Source of the DNA: Sulfoacidibacillus ferrooxidans
GTDB lineage: Bacteria > Bacillota > Bacilli > Alicyclobacillales > SLC66
Assembly: GCF_022606465.1 (NCBI RefSeq)
Contig: NZ_JALBUF010000010.1
Span: 1-58,673 of the forward strand
Direction of reading: 5' to 3'
DNA: 58,673 bases
Under the pieces are notes generated by a model. It saw only the letters and a list, made by a program, of their open reading frames with translations. It was not told the origin of the DNA and made no database searches. The position numbers and the translations under genes were made by a program. Positions 27,519 to 35,720 of this stretch are shown piece by piece. Position 1 is the first letter of the stretch. Every line of letters begins with the position of its first letter.

Positions 27519-28877
27519 TCAAACGGAAACTTGGAGCTTCCTTATCCACAAACTATATACTCCAGCTGCAACCAAACCAGCAACTACAGGCAGCGGCAAT
27601 ATCGTGATAAATAAGGATACATTCCACATCCCTCCTACAATCCCGATGATTAACCCAATGGCAAAGGCAAATATGGCAGGCCAATTAAACATATGTGATG
27701 CTGTTTGTACAGGGGTAAAGAATTCATTTGCAGGAGTTTGACGCTTTTGCACAAAAATCCAATCGACAATCATAATAAATGTAAATGGTACGATGACATC
27801 TCCAATGGCATCAAGAAATCCAGAGACATGATTGAGAATACCCATAATAGCGAGTATGGTGCTTAACAGTCCTAAAATCAGTGTTGCAATAGGTTGCATC
27901 AAGCGATGTGGACGCCAAATGGTATTAAGCGCAACAAGTAAATCCACTGTTGACGGATAGAGATTCATTGCGTTTGTATGAATAATGGCTAAGGCAACTC
28001 CCACTGCTGCAAGCATTCCCCATACCGGAATATGGGGTCCAAGTAATGCAACATTCCAATTGCCAGTAGCTTGTTGTGAGTCCATTCCTATGATCGCCAT
28101 AACTAAAACAGCAGTCATAATACCCACAGAGGGGGCTAGAAAATACATAACATGTTTACGACCACTGTTTTTTGGCACACAGAACCGGGAAACTGTGGAG
28201 AGCTTATATGTCCAAGCCAAAATAGAAAAAGCGACAATGGTGGTTATGGCCGCCCCCCATTGCATGGATTCTGAAGCTTGTGGAGAGTGGATATGAAAAT
28301 GCGAGTATAAATACCATGTTAATGCACCGTAACATACGAGCAAGAGTATGGATGTGTAGCGATAAAAATACTCGAGCCACTTCATCCCAAAAAGAACTAA
28401 GATCACTTGGACGATACCAATTATCCAGAACCACATGCTACCATTGGCATGGAAAATACCATTCAATACGTCTCCTGCGACTGCTGTGTTTAATCCAAAC
28501 CAGCCCATATTGACAAATGTAAAAAGAATAGAAAATAAAAATGCGCCAATGTTTCCATACGTCTTACGGGCGACAATGAGTCCTGTTAACGGAACCTCTC
28601 GTCCCATTTCCGAAAAAAGCCCAGCGGGAATGAATGCAATGATCCAACTCATGATGATAGCGACAATCATGTCTGTCATACCAAAATGAAATAACAAAGA
28701 ACCAAGTAACGGCGTCATAGCTGAAGCAGAAGCCATCAACCAGACGACAAATAATTTACCCGAAGTCATGGTTCTTTGTTCGAGTGGTACCGGTAACACG
28801 CCAACGGTTTCAATCTCATTCATAGTACTCTTCCAAAATCCCACATCACGACTTTCTTGTATTACATTATTTTTCAA
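27519..28877 (-). CDS. NCS1-family nucleobase/ureide permease
   Basis: This 452-aa protein has 12 membrane segments. Typical NCS1 features include LEQRTMTSGKLFVVWLMASA in the first helix, GREVPLTGLIVARKTYGNIG and FVNMGWFGLNTAVAG. NCS1 carriers take up cytosine, purines, allantoin, hydantoins or related compounds with a cation. TTG 28877 is preceded by AGGAGG with 8-nt spacing. It is convergent with the cyclase-family hydrolase and may feed it. It differs clearly from the second NCS1 permease at 41.4-43.0 kb. Confidence 0.88.
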   Translation of the reverse strand: MKNNVIQESRDVGFWKSTMNEIETVGVLPVPLEQRTMTSGKLFVVWLMASASAMTPLLGSLLFHFGMTDMIVAIIMSWIIAFIPAGLFSEMGREVPLTGLIVARKTYGNIGAFLFSILFTFVNMGWFGLNTAVAGDVLNGIFHANGSMWFWIIGIVQVILVLFGMKWLEYFYRYTSILLLVCYGALTWYLYSHFHIHSPQASESMQWGAAITTIVAFSILAWTYKLSTVSRFCVPKNSGRKHVMYFLAPSVGIMTAVLVMAIIGMDSQQATGNWNVALLGPHIPVWGMLAAVGVALAIIHTNAMNLYPSTVDLLVALNTIWRPHRLMQPIATLILGLLSTILAIMGILNHVSGFLDAIGDVIVPFTFIMIVDWIFVQKRQTPANEFFTPVQTASHMFNWPAIFAFAIGLIIGIVGGMWNVSLFITILPLPVVAGLVAAGVYSLWIRKLQVSV

Positions 28878-29608
28878 TGAACATGCCTCCTACAATGTAT
28901 AATAGACTAGTATGATGTTAACTCGCTACATTTTTCATAATAAAAAGAAAAATATAGCGATACGCAAAACGCTACTACTCTAGTATCTTGTCATGGCTGT
29001 GAAGTAAACAACGGAAACGTCGATCAACAAAAATAAAAATTTAAATATTCTAATATTAGTTACTTTCACCTTAACTTTGGTTATTTTAAAATATACTATA
29101 TTACCAATGAAATCCTTAGTGACATGCAACCCGTTGATGAGCAAACTTGATCATAGTTGCCACATATTTCAGTGTAATTAAAAACCCACTTTATGATGGA
29201 GTCATGATCAAGTGAAGGGACTAGTATTAAAATAAGTTTACATAAGGTGTATTATCGGACATGATTTATATTAAACTATTTACTAAAGTTTATTGCACTA
29301 CGATAGTTTCAATTAAAAATAAAATTCAGTTGAATTCAACACTTGCTCCAATCATTGCGATAGTTCATTATCGAAAGTTAACTGACCGATTCAAAATATT
29401 ATCATTTAGGGTAATTTAATAGCATGTCATTTTTGTTAGCCTTAAGTAGGTTTCTGCAAACAGGCTAAATCTACCCAAAGGAACGATGGAGCACATCTTC
29501 GTTTTTTATTATTCAGTGGAGAAACTGAATTTACACTATTATATGAACTCAACAGCACTTGACCAGTAAACAACACTTTAAAATTAAGCAAGTTTTATTA
29601 TTAGCTAA
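28878..29608. other. long AT-rich intergenic region with possible attenuator
   Basis: There is no ORF in about 730 bp. At 29436-29474 two overlapping pairings compete: TTAGCCT (29436-29442) with AGGCTAA (29462-29468), and GTAGGT (29446-29451) with ATCTAC (29469-29474). A weak hairpin AACGA/TCGTT (29482-29503) with six Ts follows. This has the look of an attenuator or small RNA, but it matches no riboswitch class I know. Confidence 0.35.
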
Positions 29609-29645
29609 CATTTATTATGATTATTTGATATAATCATAATAAATG
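29609..29645. promoter_or_regulatory. 16-bp perfect palindrome over a promoter
   Basis: CATTTATTATGATTAT (29609-29624) and ATAATCATAATAAATG (29630-29645) are exact inverted repeats with a 5-nt spacer. A TATAAT-type -10 (29629-29634) sits inside, and the PyrE-like gene starts 29 bp later. It is an excellent operator candidate. Confidence 0.7.
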
Positions 29646-29673
29646 AATTTTGTTAACTTAACCGGAGGTCATG

Positions 29674-30618
29674 ATGACTATTAACATACAGGATCGTCTA
29701 TTAGAACGCTTGATACAGACGGGTGCTATTCGAGTCAGAAAGAATGAAAATGATATGGCCTTTTGGTATACTTCCTGTATTCCAGGACCCTATTATATTA
29801 ATGTAGAAAAAATAATCGGTCCTCATATTGCTTCACACTTATTACCTCAAATAACCAAAATCCTCTCCTCTCAAATGAATAACAGAGAAAAAGCAATGAG
29901 CATATCCCACATGATCATCGATCAATTAAATCATGATATGAACTATTTAGAAACAATCTCTCTTCTAACTGAATTTTACCAATCTAAAACTTCATTACTA
30001 CCTCAAGCCATTTCTGGAGGTGAACGAAGAGACTGGTTTTTTTCAGTCCCCTTTGCGGAAATAATGGGGATACCGCACCTTTTTCTATTAAAAAATGGTG
30101 ATTATTGGTGTTTGGATAATAATGATCATCTAACAAATCAGAATTGGAATGATATGAATATATTGCATGTTTCAGATATCATTAATACAGCAACAAGTTA
30201 CACGCGATATTGGCTTCCCACGCTTAAAAATGTTGGTGTTTCGTTACAAGAAACACTTACTGTTGTAATTCGCGGATTACCAGGCCGACAAAAACTGGAA
30301 CAAAATGGAGTAAGAATAACTACACCTTTAGATCTAGATGAAGCAGTTTTTGTTGAAGCATGTAAAAAAAATTTAATTAGCCAATTTACTTTGAGTGATA
30401 TTTTACTCTATATGGAATCTCCGCGTTTGTGGACGCATAATTTTTTGAATCACTGTGAGCGATTGCTTATAGATCAAGTCGCTGTAATGGATGAAACACA
30501 ACAACTTCGAATACAAACTTTTATAAATAATGATCTGTATGAATTTGCTCAGGATTTCCCATTATTATTTTCTGCTCATGAGCAAGGAGGGGAACTCAAT
30601 GTTTGCAAAGATCGGTGA
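29674..30618 (+). CDS. orotate phosphoribosyltransferase-like protein with degenerate active site
   Basis: This protein of about 314 aa resembles PyrE. A start IQDRLLERLIQTGAIRV and the orotate-side strand AFWYTSCIPGPYYIN correspond to the PyrE SGRKSPYYxN segment. AISGGERRDWFFSVPFAEIM resembles the GIPxA region, and IPHLFLLKNG the conserved RKE strand. The PRPP-binding loop that should read VDDVITTG appears as HVSDIINTAT, lacking the double acid pair. The C-terminus has an extra helical extension of about 90 residues. It may bind orotate without catalysis, as a sensor. ATG 29674 (GGAGGT 4 nt upstream) is favoured over ATG 29671. It overlaps the next gene and faces a dihydroorotate-dehydrogenase operon. 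Confidence 0.6.
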   Translation: MTINIQDRLLERLIQTGAIRVRKNENDMAFWYTSCIPGPYYINVEKIIGPHIASHLLPQITKILSSQMNNREKAMSISHMIIDQLNHDMNYLETISLLTEFYQSKTSLLPQAISGGERRDWFFSVPFAEIMGIPHLFLLKNGDYWCLDNNDHLTNQNWNDMNILHVSDIINTATSYTRYWLPTLKNVGVSLQETLTVVIRGLPGRQKLEQNGVRITTPLDLDEAVFVEACKKNLISQFTLSDILLYMESPRLWTHNFLNHCERLLIDQVAVMDETQQLRIQTFINNDLYEFAQDFPLLFSAHEQGGELNVCKDR

Positions 30619-30796
30619 TACAGTTGAAATAATTAATGATGTCTATGAAGATGGAGTAGAGAAGGTGGCATGCAAAGGTGAATTAGGTTTAATTCGTAGA
30701 ATTACTGAAAACGGGCATGCTATAGTCGAGTTTGAGATTGGCAGAGTTGTCACACTCCACCCTATATGTTTTAAAGTAAATTCTCGTCATGTCTAA
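30599..30796 (+). CDS. small SH3/KOW-like beta-barrel protein
   Basis: This 65-aa protein reads MFAKIGDTVEIINDVYEDGV, then KGELGLIRRI and AIVEFEIGRVVTLHP. Five short strands with conserved Gly turns suggest an SH3-like or KOW fold. ATG 30599 has AAGGAGGGG 6 nt upstream and lies inside the end of the PyrE-like gene, so the two are co-translated. I do not recognise a named family. It might be a partner subunit of the PyrE-like protein. Confidence 0.55.
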   Translation: MFAKIGDTVEIINDVYEDGVEKVACKGELGLIRRITENGHAIVEFEIGRVVTLHPICFKVNSRHV

Positions 30797-30810
30797 TTTA
30801 AGAATCTAAT

Positions 30811-30847
30811 GATCGCGATACATAAGTTTTAATTTCATATCGCGATC
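30811..30847. terminator. bidirectional terminator hairpin
   Basis: GATCGCGATA (30811-30820) and TATCGCGATC (30838-30847) form a perfect 10-bp stem between convergent genes. An AT-rich flank lies on both sides. Confidence 0.7.
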
Positions 30848-30887
30848 TGATTCGAATAATTCACTAAATTTATTTTTATAATAGTAA

Positions 30888-31832
30888 TTAATACGTTGCA
30901 ACCTCATCAATGTCTTCTGGACCAATAACGCAAACAGATCCTACGATGTCATTTAACGAAGATATTTTATGACGAATAGCGTGTTCCTTCATTCCTTGAA
31001 TAATATCGACCATCCCGATCGGATTCACAAAATTATAGGTTCCGACTTGAACAGCGGACGCTCCAGCCATCATGTACTCAATAGCATCTTCTGCACTGCA
31101 TATACCACCACATCCAATAATCGGTATGCCCACCTTTTTATAAACTTGATACACCATCCGTAAAATTATTGGTTTTATACAGGGACCAGAAAGACCTCCC
31201 ATGATATTTCCAATTTTAGGCTTACGGCTCTCCACATCAATAGCCATTGAAAGCATCGTATTAGCAACTACCACCGCATCTGCTCCCGCCGCTTCAGCTG
31301 CAATTGCAACTTCAGTAATTGCATTAGTATTGGGTGTCAACTTTGCAAATAACGGAATTTTCGTTTTTTTCTTAATATAATCCACGACTCGAAAGGTCTG
31401 TGCTGGATCCATCGCGTAGGATCGCCCATCGTCTTCAAGATTAGGACAGGAAATATTAATTTCAAGTGCTGCAACTCCAGGAACTGATAACTCCTGTGCT
31501 AAATCAATAAATTCATCAGCTGTATCAGCAGAAATACTAATAATTAATGGGCTATTATATTGTTGATAAAAAGGAATAGATGTATTCAGCATTGATTGAG
31601 ATCCTTTACTCTGAATACCTACTGCATTAATCATGCCAGCGGTTGTTTCTGCAATTCTTGGTCCTATATTGCCCATACGTGGATATCTCGTCACACTCTT
31701 CGTCACAAGAGCCCCAAGTACATTCAAATCAAAAATCTGTGCTGCTTCTTCAGCGAATGTTCCTGAAGCTGGCATAACAGGGTTTTTCATTAAAACTCCA
31801 CCAATAGAAACCTCCATGTCAATCTCACTCAT
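30888..31832 (-). CDS. pyrD: dihydroorotate dehydrogenase, type 1B catalytic subunit
   Basis: This 314-aa TIM-barrel flavoprotein has ASGTF near the N-terminus, NAVGIQSKG, EINISCPNLEDDG (region of the catalytic Cys), FAKLTPN, VVVANT and the FMN-phosphate motif GCGGICSAEDAIEYMMAGA. It interconverts dihydroorotate and orotate using FMN, passing electrons to PyrK and NAD. Its ATG overlaps the pyrK stop (ATGA), so the subunits are coupled and the in-frame upstream Met codons are not the start. Because it is grouped with ureide hydrolases rather than pyr biosynthesis genes, it may run in the orotate-reducing, catabolic direction. It lacks the 4Fe-4S tail of the PreA-type dihydropyrimidine dehydrogenase. 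Confidence 0.88.
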   Translation of the reverse strand: MSEIDMEVSIGGVLMKNPVMPASGTFAEEAAQIFDLNVLGALVTKSVTRYPRMGNIGPRIAETTAGMINAVGIQSKGSQSMLNTSIPFYQQYNSPLIISISADTADEFIDLAQELSVPGVAALEINISCPNLEDDGRSYAMDPAQTFRVVDYIKKKTKIPLFAKLTPNTNAITEVAIAAEAAGADAVVVANTMLSMAIDVESRKPKIGNIMGGLSGPCIKPIILRMVYQVYKKVGIPIIGCGGICSAEDAIEYMMAGASAVQVGTYNFVNPIGMVDIIQGMKEHAIRHKISSLNDIVGSVCVIGPEDIDEVATY

Positions 31833-32614
31833 ATCTCCATCACCTCTTCCAACTGAAATATGGGCCCTTCTGAACATACTCGCAAATTAATAATCTTTCC
31901 AGCACGTTGAAATGGTTTAACACAGCAAAAACACATTCCTAAACCACACCCCATATTTTCTTCTAATGCAACTTGACCGGGAATTTTATATTGTAAAGAA
32001 ATGTTTTTTAGTAAATTCGTCAAACGTTTTGATCCACAAGTAAATAGCGCATCGATAGACTTACTATCAATCATGCTTTCAATCAACTTCCTTACATAAA
32101 CCATATCGCTATTCCCATCTTCATCTGTTACTAATATTACTTGAGCACCACACTCCTTCATATAATTTGCGGACAAGATATCCTCCTTTGATCTTGCGCT
32201 AAGAATTGCATAAGTCGTTTTCCCTTGCTTCGTTGCTAAATCAATTAAAGGTGCCATAGTCGCCAACCCTACACCGCGTGCAATGATCAAAAGATTTTTC
32301 CATTCTTTTTTTAAAATAAATCCATTTCCAAGTGGTCCGAATATATCCAACTTTTCTCCAGCTTGCATCTGAGACAAACTCTTTGTTCCCTCTCCTTTAA
32401 TTAAATACAAAAAATGTACTTCATCTTTTTCCTTTACTATTTTATAAATACTCATTGGACGTCGAAGCAATGGAGAAATATGATTCGAACATTTCAAATA
32501 AAAAAACTGACCTGCTATGCACTCATCAATAACTTCCGGAGCATAGATTGCCATGTGTTTATAACGTGAACTAGCTTCTATATTGAACAAAACAGTACTT
32601 TGCAATAATTTCAT
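31829..32614 (-). CDS. pyrK: dihydroorotate dehydrogenase electron-transfer subunit
   Basis: This 261-aa protein has a ferredoxin-reductase-like FAD domain (LRRPMSIYKI), an NAD-binding core (LLIIARGVGLATMAPL) and a C-terminal 2Fe-2S site. The cluster is MGCGLGMCFCC, a Cys-x4-Cys-x2-Cys pattern, with the fourth Cys in RVCSEGPIF. It shuttles electrons between NAD(H) and PyrD. Presence of PyrK argues for the NAD-linked type 1B enzyme, suited to reducing orotate with NADH. It is 27 bp downstream of the M20 hydrolase gene and overlaps pyrD. Confidence 0.9.
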   Translation of the reverse strand: MKLLQSTVLFNIEASSRYKHMAIYAPEVIDECIAGQFFYLKCSNHISPLLRRPMSIYKIVKEKDEVHFLYLIKGEGTKSLSQMQAGEKLDIFGPLGNGFILKKEWKNLLIIARGVGLATMAPLIDLATKQGKTTYAILSARSKEDILSANYMKECGAQVILVTDEDGNSDMVYVRKLIESMIDSKSIDALFTCGSKRLTNLLKNISLQYKIPGQVALEENMGCGLGMCFCCVKPFQRAGKIINLRVCSEGPIFQLEEVMEI

Positions 32615-32641
32615 TTCGTTACATCCTTTCCTTAATCATGA

Positions 32642-33898
32642 TTATATCGGTTCTGCTAAACGAAGCATCGTATCGTAAAGAATATCCACCCCTGCTTCTA
32701 TATCAAAAGGTTCCGTAAACTCTCCGGGCTGATGACTAATACCTCGCACAGATGGAACAAAAATCATACCTGTAGGACATAGTTTTGCCATATTCATAGC
32801 ATCATGTCCCGCTCCACTTGCCATTTCTAAAAAGGATATATCTCGTTTTTCACAAGACTCTTTGATTATATTTCCTATGAATGAATTTAGTTCAATAGGC
32901 GATTCATCACTTAACAGCTGACTTTCAACTGTAAGTTTTCTACGATCAGCGATGTCATTAACAATTGAAAGTAAATTTAGATTTAATTGATGCTTAGTTG
33001 CACAGTCATTACTTCTAAATTCATAAATCAGTTCCACTTTCCCAGGGATTGTATTAACTGAATTGGGGTATACATGAAGTGATCCGACAGTCCCCACAGA
33101 ATAAAAATGTTGCTCTAAGGTAGCAATTTTTTCTACAGCAAGAATTACTTCAGCAGCACCAACCAAAGCATCTTTGCGTAACTGCATCGTTGTTGTGCCA
33201 GAATGACCAGCTTCACCAGAGATAATAAGCCGATATCGAGTGGGTGCAGCAATTGAACCGACTACACCAATTTGTTTTTTCTTTTGTTCAAGTACAGGTC
33301 CTTGCTCTATATGAAGTTCAATAAATGCCTTTAAATCATCTGAGCTTCTATGTGCTTGCGGAAAACGAGCAAGATCAAATGCTTGTAAGCGAACTGCTTC
33401 CTCAAAAGATATACCTGTTTTATCAGTAAGACCCGTAATGATATTCATATCTAATAGTCCCACCATTGCCTTACTCCCAATTGTCGAGACTCCAAATCTA
33501 GTTGACTCTTCGCAAGTAAAAGCAATAACCTCAATAGGATATTTAGTTTTAATGTTCTTTCTATTAAGCATTCTTACTACTTCTAACCCAGCTAGGACAC
33601 CTAATACACCATCATAACTTCCTGCATTAATTACAGAATCTAAATGGGAACCACAAGCAACTGCACATTTCTCAATACCTACTCCAGCTCGCCTAGCAAT
33701 AACATTTCCTGCATCATCCACACGTACGTTCATGCCTTCGTTTTCACATAACTGTATAAATTGTCTTTTCGCCAATTTGTCAGATTCTGAGTACGCCAAG
33801 CGAGTGATCCCATTTGCCCCATATCCAAAACGTGAAAACACATCCAATAAAAAATGAATAGCCAACCCGCGTTCTTCATGATAACTAGGTTTTCCCAC
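32642..33898 (-). CDS. M20-family N-carbamoyl-L-amino acid hydrolase/ureidosuccinase-like
   Basis: This 418-aa binuclear metallo-hydrolase has GSHLDSVINAGSYDGVLG (His and Asp ligands), FTCEESTRFG (Glu pair) and FIELHIEQGPVLE. The lid domain shows SGEAGHSGTTTM. It belongs to the group with allantoate amidohydrolase, beta-ureidopropionase and N-carbamoyl-amino acid hydrolases. Next to pyrKD and a cyclic amidohydrolase its natural role would be splitting N-carbamoyl-aspartate into aspartate, ammonia and CO2. GTG 33898 is preferred because AGGAGG lies 7 nt upstream and overlaps the longer frame from GTG 33916. Allantoate is the main alternative substrate. Confidence 0.85.
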   Translation of the reverse strand: MGKPSYHEERGLAIHFLLDVFSRFGYGANGITRLAYSESDKLAKRQFIQLCENEGMNVRVDDAGNVIARRAGVGIEKCAVACGSHLDSVINAGSYDGVLGVLAGLEVVRMLNRKNIKTKYPIEVIAFTCEESTRFGVSTIGSKAMVGLLDMNIITGLTDKTGISFEEAVRLQAFDLARFPQAHRSSDDLKAFIELHIEQGPVLEQKKKQIGVVGSIAAPTRYRLIISGEAGHSGTTTMQLRKDALVGAAEVILAVEKIATLEQHFYSVGTVGSLHVYPNSVNTIPGKVELIYEFRSNDCATKHQLNLNLLSIVNDIADRRKLTVESQLLSDESPIELNSFIGNIIKESCEKRDISFLEMASGAGHDAMNMAKLCPTGMIFVPSVRGISHQPGEFTEPFDIEAGVDILYDTMLRLAEPI

Positions 33899-34033
33899 CC
33901 GTGACCCTCCTGTCACTAAATTTAATTCTTTATTTATCTAGTGTAGTAATCAAAACAAAGTAGATATATATATATTTCGCCAAATAAATCATGAAAGTAT
34001 TGTCTAAATATACAAATGAAATTTTTAATTTAT

Positions 34034-35677
34034 TTAATTTAATATCTTACTTATTTTTAATCCCAAATGAAGTTTTAATCTTCCTTCCGATTCTTGCAGA
34101 CAACAACCTGTAACCTCTTCAATTCTTTGCAATCTATATTTAATTGTATTAGGATGAACAAATAAATCTTTCGCTGCATCAACGACATTAAAATCCCTAT
34201 TAAAATAAGCAATTAAACTTTCAGTCAAATGCGCATCATGCGTAAGATCGTACGTCAAAAGTTGACCGATAGTCTCGTCATAAAATAACTTTACGTCCAA
34301 GTTCTCTTTTAAAAGGGAGAGAATCCTATATACCCCCAATTCGCCAAAATAAATGCATGTGTTATGCCCATATATCGGGCGTCCAAGTTGTATTGCCTTG
34401 CTAGCTTCAGCATATCCCTCGCGCAAACCATTAATCCCAGGATATGGTCTAGATATACCTACCGTAAAGGTGTATTCAGGAATATCTTTTATTAATTTTT
34501 TTTGTATTTCTTCCATTTCAATTTTAAGATGATTAATAATAGTTACTTGATCCTCATATCGATCATAAGGACATAACAAAATAAATTTATCATTCCATAA
34601 AATAATAATAACTTTGCGAAATTTATCTTGTGCTAGTCTTTCAATACTTTTCAATCCTCTTTGTTTAAATCCTTGAAAAGATAATTCATTGTCTAACTTA
34701 TTTTCAATCAAACGCTTAACGTGATCTATATCAAAGATAGACACTACATAATCCATTGATAAATCCCAGTGAAATAATCGTGATTTTTCATTTATCTCCT
34801 CATCAGACGGTATGTTACCCAAGAGAATCTCCGACATAAAATCATTTTTATATTTTTGTTCCACTTCAATTTTTGTTCTCACTTCTAAAATTTGCAGTGA
34901 TAGAAGTGGAATCACACGTTCAAGTATGGATAAATCATTTTGAGTAAATGTTCTTACCGTCTGCCAACATGTTAAAATACCCTCTAATTCTCCATTCAAT
35001 ATAATTGGGGCAACAATACACGGTAATACAACTCCATCTAATTTACGAGTCATACCCAAAGCACGCTTTGTTTTTAACAATGCTGTTCGTTGACTGATAG
35101 TTAAAGGTGTAATAACACTATTTGTATTCCTGAATAATAAAACATCAGAGACCTCCGATTCTAAAGTAACAAAATTGTGAATAAATTTTTCAATAATTTC
35201 AATTAACATTGAAAAATTTTTTCCTTCCATCGCCATTTCAGACAATACATAAAAGAAATTTTCTATATGTTCTCGATCAAATGATTGTTTATCTAAAATA
35301 AGCCCAGTTAAAGGAGTAATAATATCAATGTATTTTACATCTTTATCTATTTCAATAATCGGAAATTTTAAATTATTAGCCGCTTCGAGTATGCACTCTG
35401 GAATTTCATCAAAGAATCGATGGGTTTTTATAGCAAGCGCAGCACAGCCTTTTTCAACCAGTTGATAGACCAATTCTGACTGCGCTTGGATATCATCCTT
35501 AATTGCATATAGGCTAGTAAGTAAGAAATCCTTACCATTTAACCATTCAATTACATCAGGAACCTCCATCACTGTAACATACTCAATTTCTCTATCTATT
35601 CCATTTTTCCCTGCTACTATATTACAATGTGCAAGGCCACCAACTATCATAGCTTCTGCAACCGTTACTTTCACCAT
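34034..35677 (-). CDS. PucR-family transcriptional regulator
   Basis: This protein of about 547 aa has the N-terminal PucR ligand-sensing domain (VTVAEAMIVGGLAHCNIVAG, GKDFLLTSLYAI). A GGDEF-like/CdaR middle region and the C-terminal PucR helix-turn-helix follow (FNVVDAAKDLFVHPNTIKYRLQRIEEVTG). PucR proteins control purine and ureide degradation in Bacillus. It lies within the gene cluster it presumably controls, 43 bp after the amidohydrolase gene and 135 bp before the M20 gene. The ATG at 35677 is chosen because AAAGGAGG precedes it directly and falls inside the longer frame from 35695. Confidence 0.9.
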   Translation of the reverse strand: MVKVTVAEAMIVGGLAHCNIVAGKNGIDREIEYVTVMEVPDVIEWLNGKDFLLTSLYAIKDDIQAQSELVYQLVEKGCAALAIKTHRFFDEIPECILEAANNLKFPIIEIDKDVKYIDIITPLTGLILDKQSFDREHIENFFYVLSEMAMEGKNFSMLIEIIEKFIHNFVTLESEVSDVLLFRNTNSVITPLTISQRTALLKTKRALGMTRKLDGVVLPCIVAPIILNGELEGILTCWQTVRTFTQNDLSILERVIPLLSLQILEVRTKIEVEQKYKNDFMSEILLGNIPSDEEINEKSRLFHWDLSMDYVVSIFDIDHVKRLIENKLDNELSFQGFKQRGLKSIERLAQDKFRKVIIILWNDKFILLCPYDRYEDQVTIINHLKIEMEEIQKKLIKDIPEYTFTVGISRPYPGINGLREGYAEASKAIQLGRPIYGHNTCIYFGELGVYRILSLLKENLDVKLFYDETIGQLLTYDLTHDAHLTESLIAYFNRDFNVVDAAKDLFVHPNTIKYRLQRIEEVTGCCLQESEGRLKLHLGLKISKILN

Positions 35678-35720
35678 TATTCCTCCTTTTTCCATAAATA
35701 CAGTTTATTTGCTATCTTTT

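Noticed and set aside
27541-27549. DnaA box TTATCCACA
   Set aside because: It lies inside the NCS1 permease coding region far from the iterons, and a single match is expected by chance.
30888-31832. Dihydropyrimidine dehydrogenase (PreA) instead of PyrD
   Set aside because: The protein lacks the C-terminal 4Fe-4S ferredoxin tail and is paired with PyrK rather than PreT.
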